Assembly: GCF_900105925.1 (NCBI RefSeq)
Contig: NZ_LT629791.1
Coordinates: 6,232,001-6,296,000, forward strand
Direction: 5' to 3'
Length of the DNA stretch: 64,000 nt
DNA from: Jiangella alkaliphila
GTDB lineage: Bacteria > Actinomycetota > Actinomycetes > Jiangellales > Jiangellaceae
Shown here: piece by piece, positions 62,991-64,000 of the stretch
How the letters are laid out: every line of letters begins with the position of its first letter
Numbering within the stretch: the first letter of the stretch is position 1
The notes under the pieces: model-generated
What the model was told of the DNA's origin: nothing
Database searches by the model: none
Seen by the model: only the letters and a program-made list of their open reading frames with translations
Translations under genes and position numbers: made by a program

Positions 62991-64000
62991 CTAATCGAGG
63001 GAACTGAGGGTGAGCTTCGCCGAGACCTTCTGGCGGTAGTAGTCGATGATCACGGCCAGGACGATCACCGCTCCGGTGACCATCTGCCGGGCGAAGTCGC
63101 CGACGCCGAGCAGCAGCAAGCCGTTGGTGAGCACGCCCAGCAGACAGGCGCCGAGGAACGTGCCGATCATCGAGCCCTTGCCGCCGAAGAGGCTGGTACC
63201 GCCGATCACCACGGCCGCGATCGCGTTGAGCTCGTAGCCCTGGCCGATGATCGGACTCGACGTGTGCAGGCGGGTCATGTAGATGACGGCCGCCAGCCCT
63301 GCCATGGCGCCGCAGATGGAGAACGCGGCGACCTTGTAGTACGAGGTGCGGTGCCCGGCCAGGCGCACCGACTCCTCGTTGTTGCCGATCGCGAACAGCA
63401 GCCGTCCGAACACCGTGCGGGTCAACACGAAGTGCCCGAGGACGACGAAGACCAGCGCCACCACGAACACGGCCGGTAGGCCGAGCAGCGTGGCGGTGCC
63501 GAAGGAGTTGAACGAGTCCGGGAAGCCGAACACGGAGGCCGCGTCGGTCGTCTGCAGGGCGGCGCCGCGGGCGATGTTCAGCATGCCGAGCGTGACGATG
63601 AAGCTCGGCACCGCCCACCGCACCGAGACGAACCCGTTGACGAACCCGCAGGCCATGCCGACGCCGACGGCGGCGAGCAGGGCCAGCAGGATGGCCAGCG
63701 GGTCCGCGATGCCGCTGGTGATCACGACGCCGCCGACCATCGCGCTGAGCGCCAGCACCGAGCCGACCGAGAGGTCGATGCCGGCCACCAGGATCACGAA
63801 GGTCATCCCGGTCGCGAGGATCGTGTTGAGGGTGATCTGCGTGAGGATGTTCGACACGTTCTGCGAGGTGGCGAAGTTCTCCGCCGTCGCGATGAAGATC
63901 AGCACGAGGGCGATCAGCGCCAGCCCGATGCCGGTGTCCCCGAGGGTCCAGCTGAGCAGCCGGGCCGGACGTGTGGTGGTGCGCGGCGGTGCGATCTCAG
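62991..64000 (-). CDS. Ribose-type ABC transporter permease (RbsC-like), 5' end outside the window
   Basis: At least 336 residues of a CUT2 permease. Typical RbsC segments are VILVAGIDLSVGSVLALSAM, VPSFIVTLGMLNIARGAALQ, GNNEESVRLAG and YELNAIAAVVIGGTSLFGGK; about ten helices. The N-terminus lies beyond position 64000. Its partners (ATPase RbsA, binding protein RbsB) would be upstream, outside the window. The family carries ribose and related pentoses or autoinducer-2-like sugars. It matches the ribokinase gene 12 kb away and precedes the secreted ARH gene. Confidence 0.9.
   Translation of the reverse strand, partial: EIAPPRTTTRPARLLSWTLGDTGIGLALIALVLIFIATAENFATSQNVSNILTQITLNTILATGMTFVILVAGIDLSVGSVLALSAMVGGVVITSGIADPLAILLALLAAVGVGMACGFVNGFVSVRWAVPSFIVTLGMLNIARGAALQTTDAASVFGFPDSFNSFGTATLLGLPAVFVVALVFVVLGHFVLTRTVFGRLLFAIGNNEESVRLAGHRTSYYKVAAFSICGAMAGLAAVIYMTRLHTSSPIIGQGYELNAIAAVVIGGTSLFGGKGSMIGTFLGACLLGVLTNGLLLLGVGDFARQMVTGAVIVLAVIIDYYRQKVSAKLTLSSLD

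Overview
The window is high-GC DNA with many GTG starts, four-base start/stop overlaps, SulP, MalT-type LuxR, AfsR-type and PucR regulators, Tat lipoprotein signals and secreted glycosidases. This fits a soil-type actinomycete (Actinomycetota). No rRNA, tRNA or CRISPR array was seen, and the genus cannot be named from the sequence alone.

Region 1 (1-11.5 kb) is an amine and amino-acid catabolic block. A leftward operon encodes a copper amine oxidase, a peptide-type ABC solute-binding protein and the start of a DppB-like permease. It is divergent from a LacI regulator, with a perfect LacI-type palindrome between them. Rightward genes encode a type III CoA-transferase and, beyond a PucR regulator, an omega-aminotransferase, a glutaryl-CoA dehydrogenase-like enzyme and an aldehyde dehydrogenase. 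Together these can be read as a 5-aminovalerate/glutarate route.

Region 2 (11.5-28.8 kb) looks like one local regulon. Ten copies of a palindrome CACCC-N5-GGGTG (one imperfect) lie upstream of nearly every transcription unit. The units encode small membrane proteins, a DUF1269 protein, a MscS channel with a 54-aa partner, an AI-2E family transporter, two SulP anion transporters (one frameshifted), and an operon of formylglycine-generating enzyme, arylsulfatase, HAD phosphatase and methyltransferase. A DUF7144-like and a GAP-family membrane protein follow. The only regulator inside is an 864-aa MalT/LuxR-type ATPase (14069-16663).

Region 3 (28.8-49.8 kb) is largely a gene graveyard of truncated or frameshifted genes: TMEM198-like, DUF1269, ferredoxin reductase, transaldolase, LuxR, sortase, LacI, hydrolase, DUF4260, RidA, CcdA, integrase, sulfatase, sialidase, GH2 and GH13-like. 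Intact islands are folE-doxX with an HTH regulator (32.2 kb), an AfsR-like regulator (33.6-36.4 kb), and a phage-like set of small overlapping genes with two HNH-like paralogues (39.0 and 46.1 kb). A striking run of strong inverted repeats lies at 47.18-47.57 kb.

Region 4 (49.8-64 kb) is a ribose/ADP-ribosylglycohydrolase locus. A leftward operon encodes LacI, an ARH-fold hydrolase, a CUT1 sugar ABC transporter (Tat lipoprotein and two permeases) and ribokinase. Divergently there are two more ARH-fold proteins, then a secreted alpha-amylase-superfamily protein, a secreted ARH-fold protein and an RbsC-type ribose permease running off the end. Four LacI-type operators (GCAAAACG-type) tie the units together. 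The likely joint task is release of ribose from a ribosylated compound, followed by its uptake and phosphorylation; this is inference.
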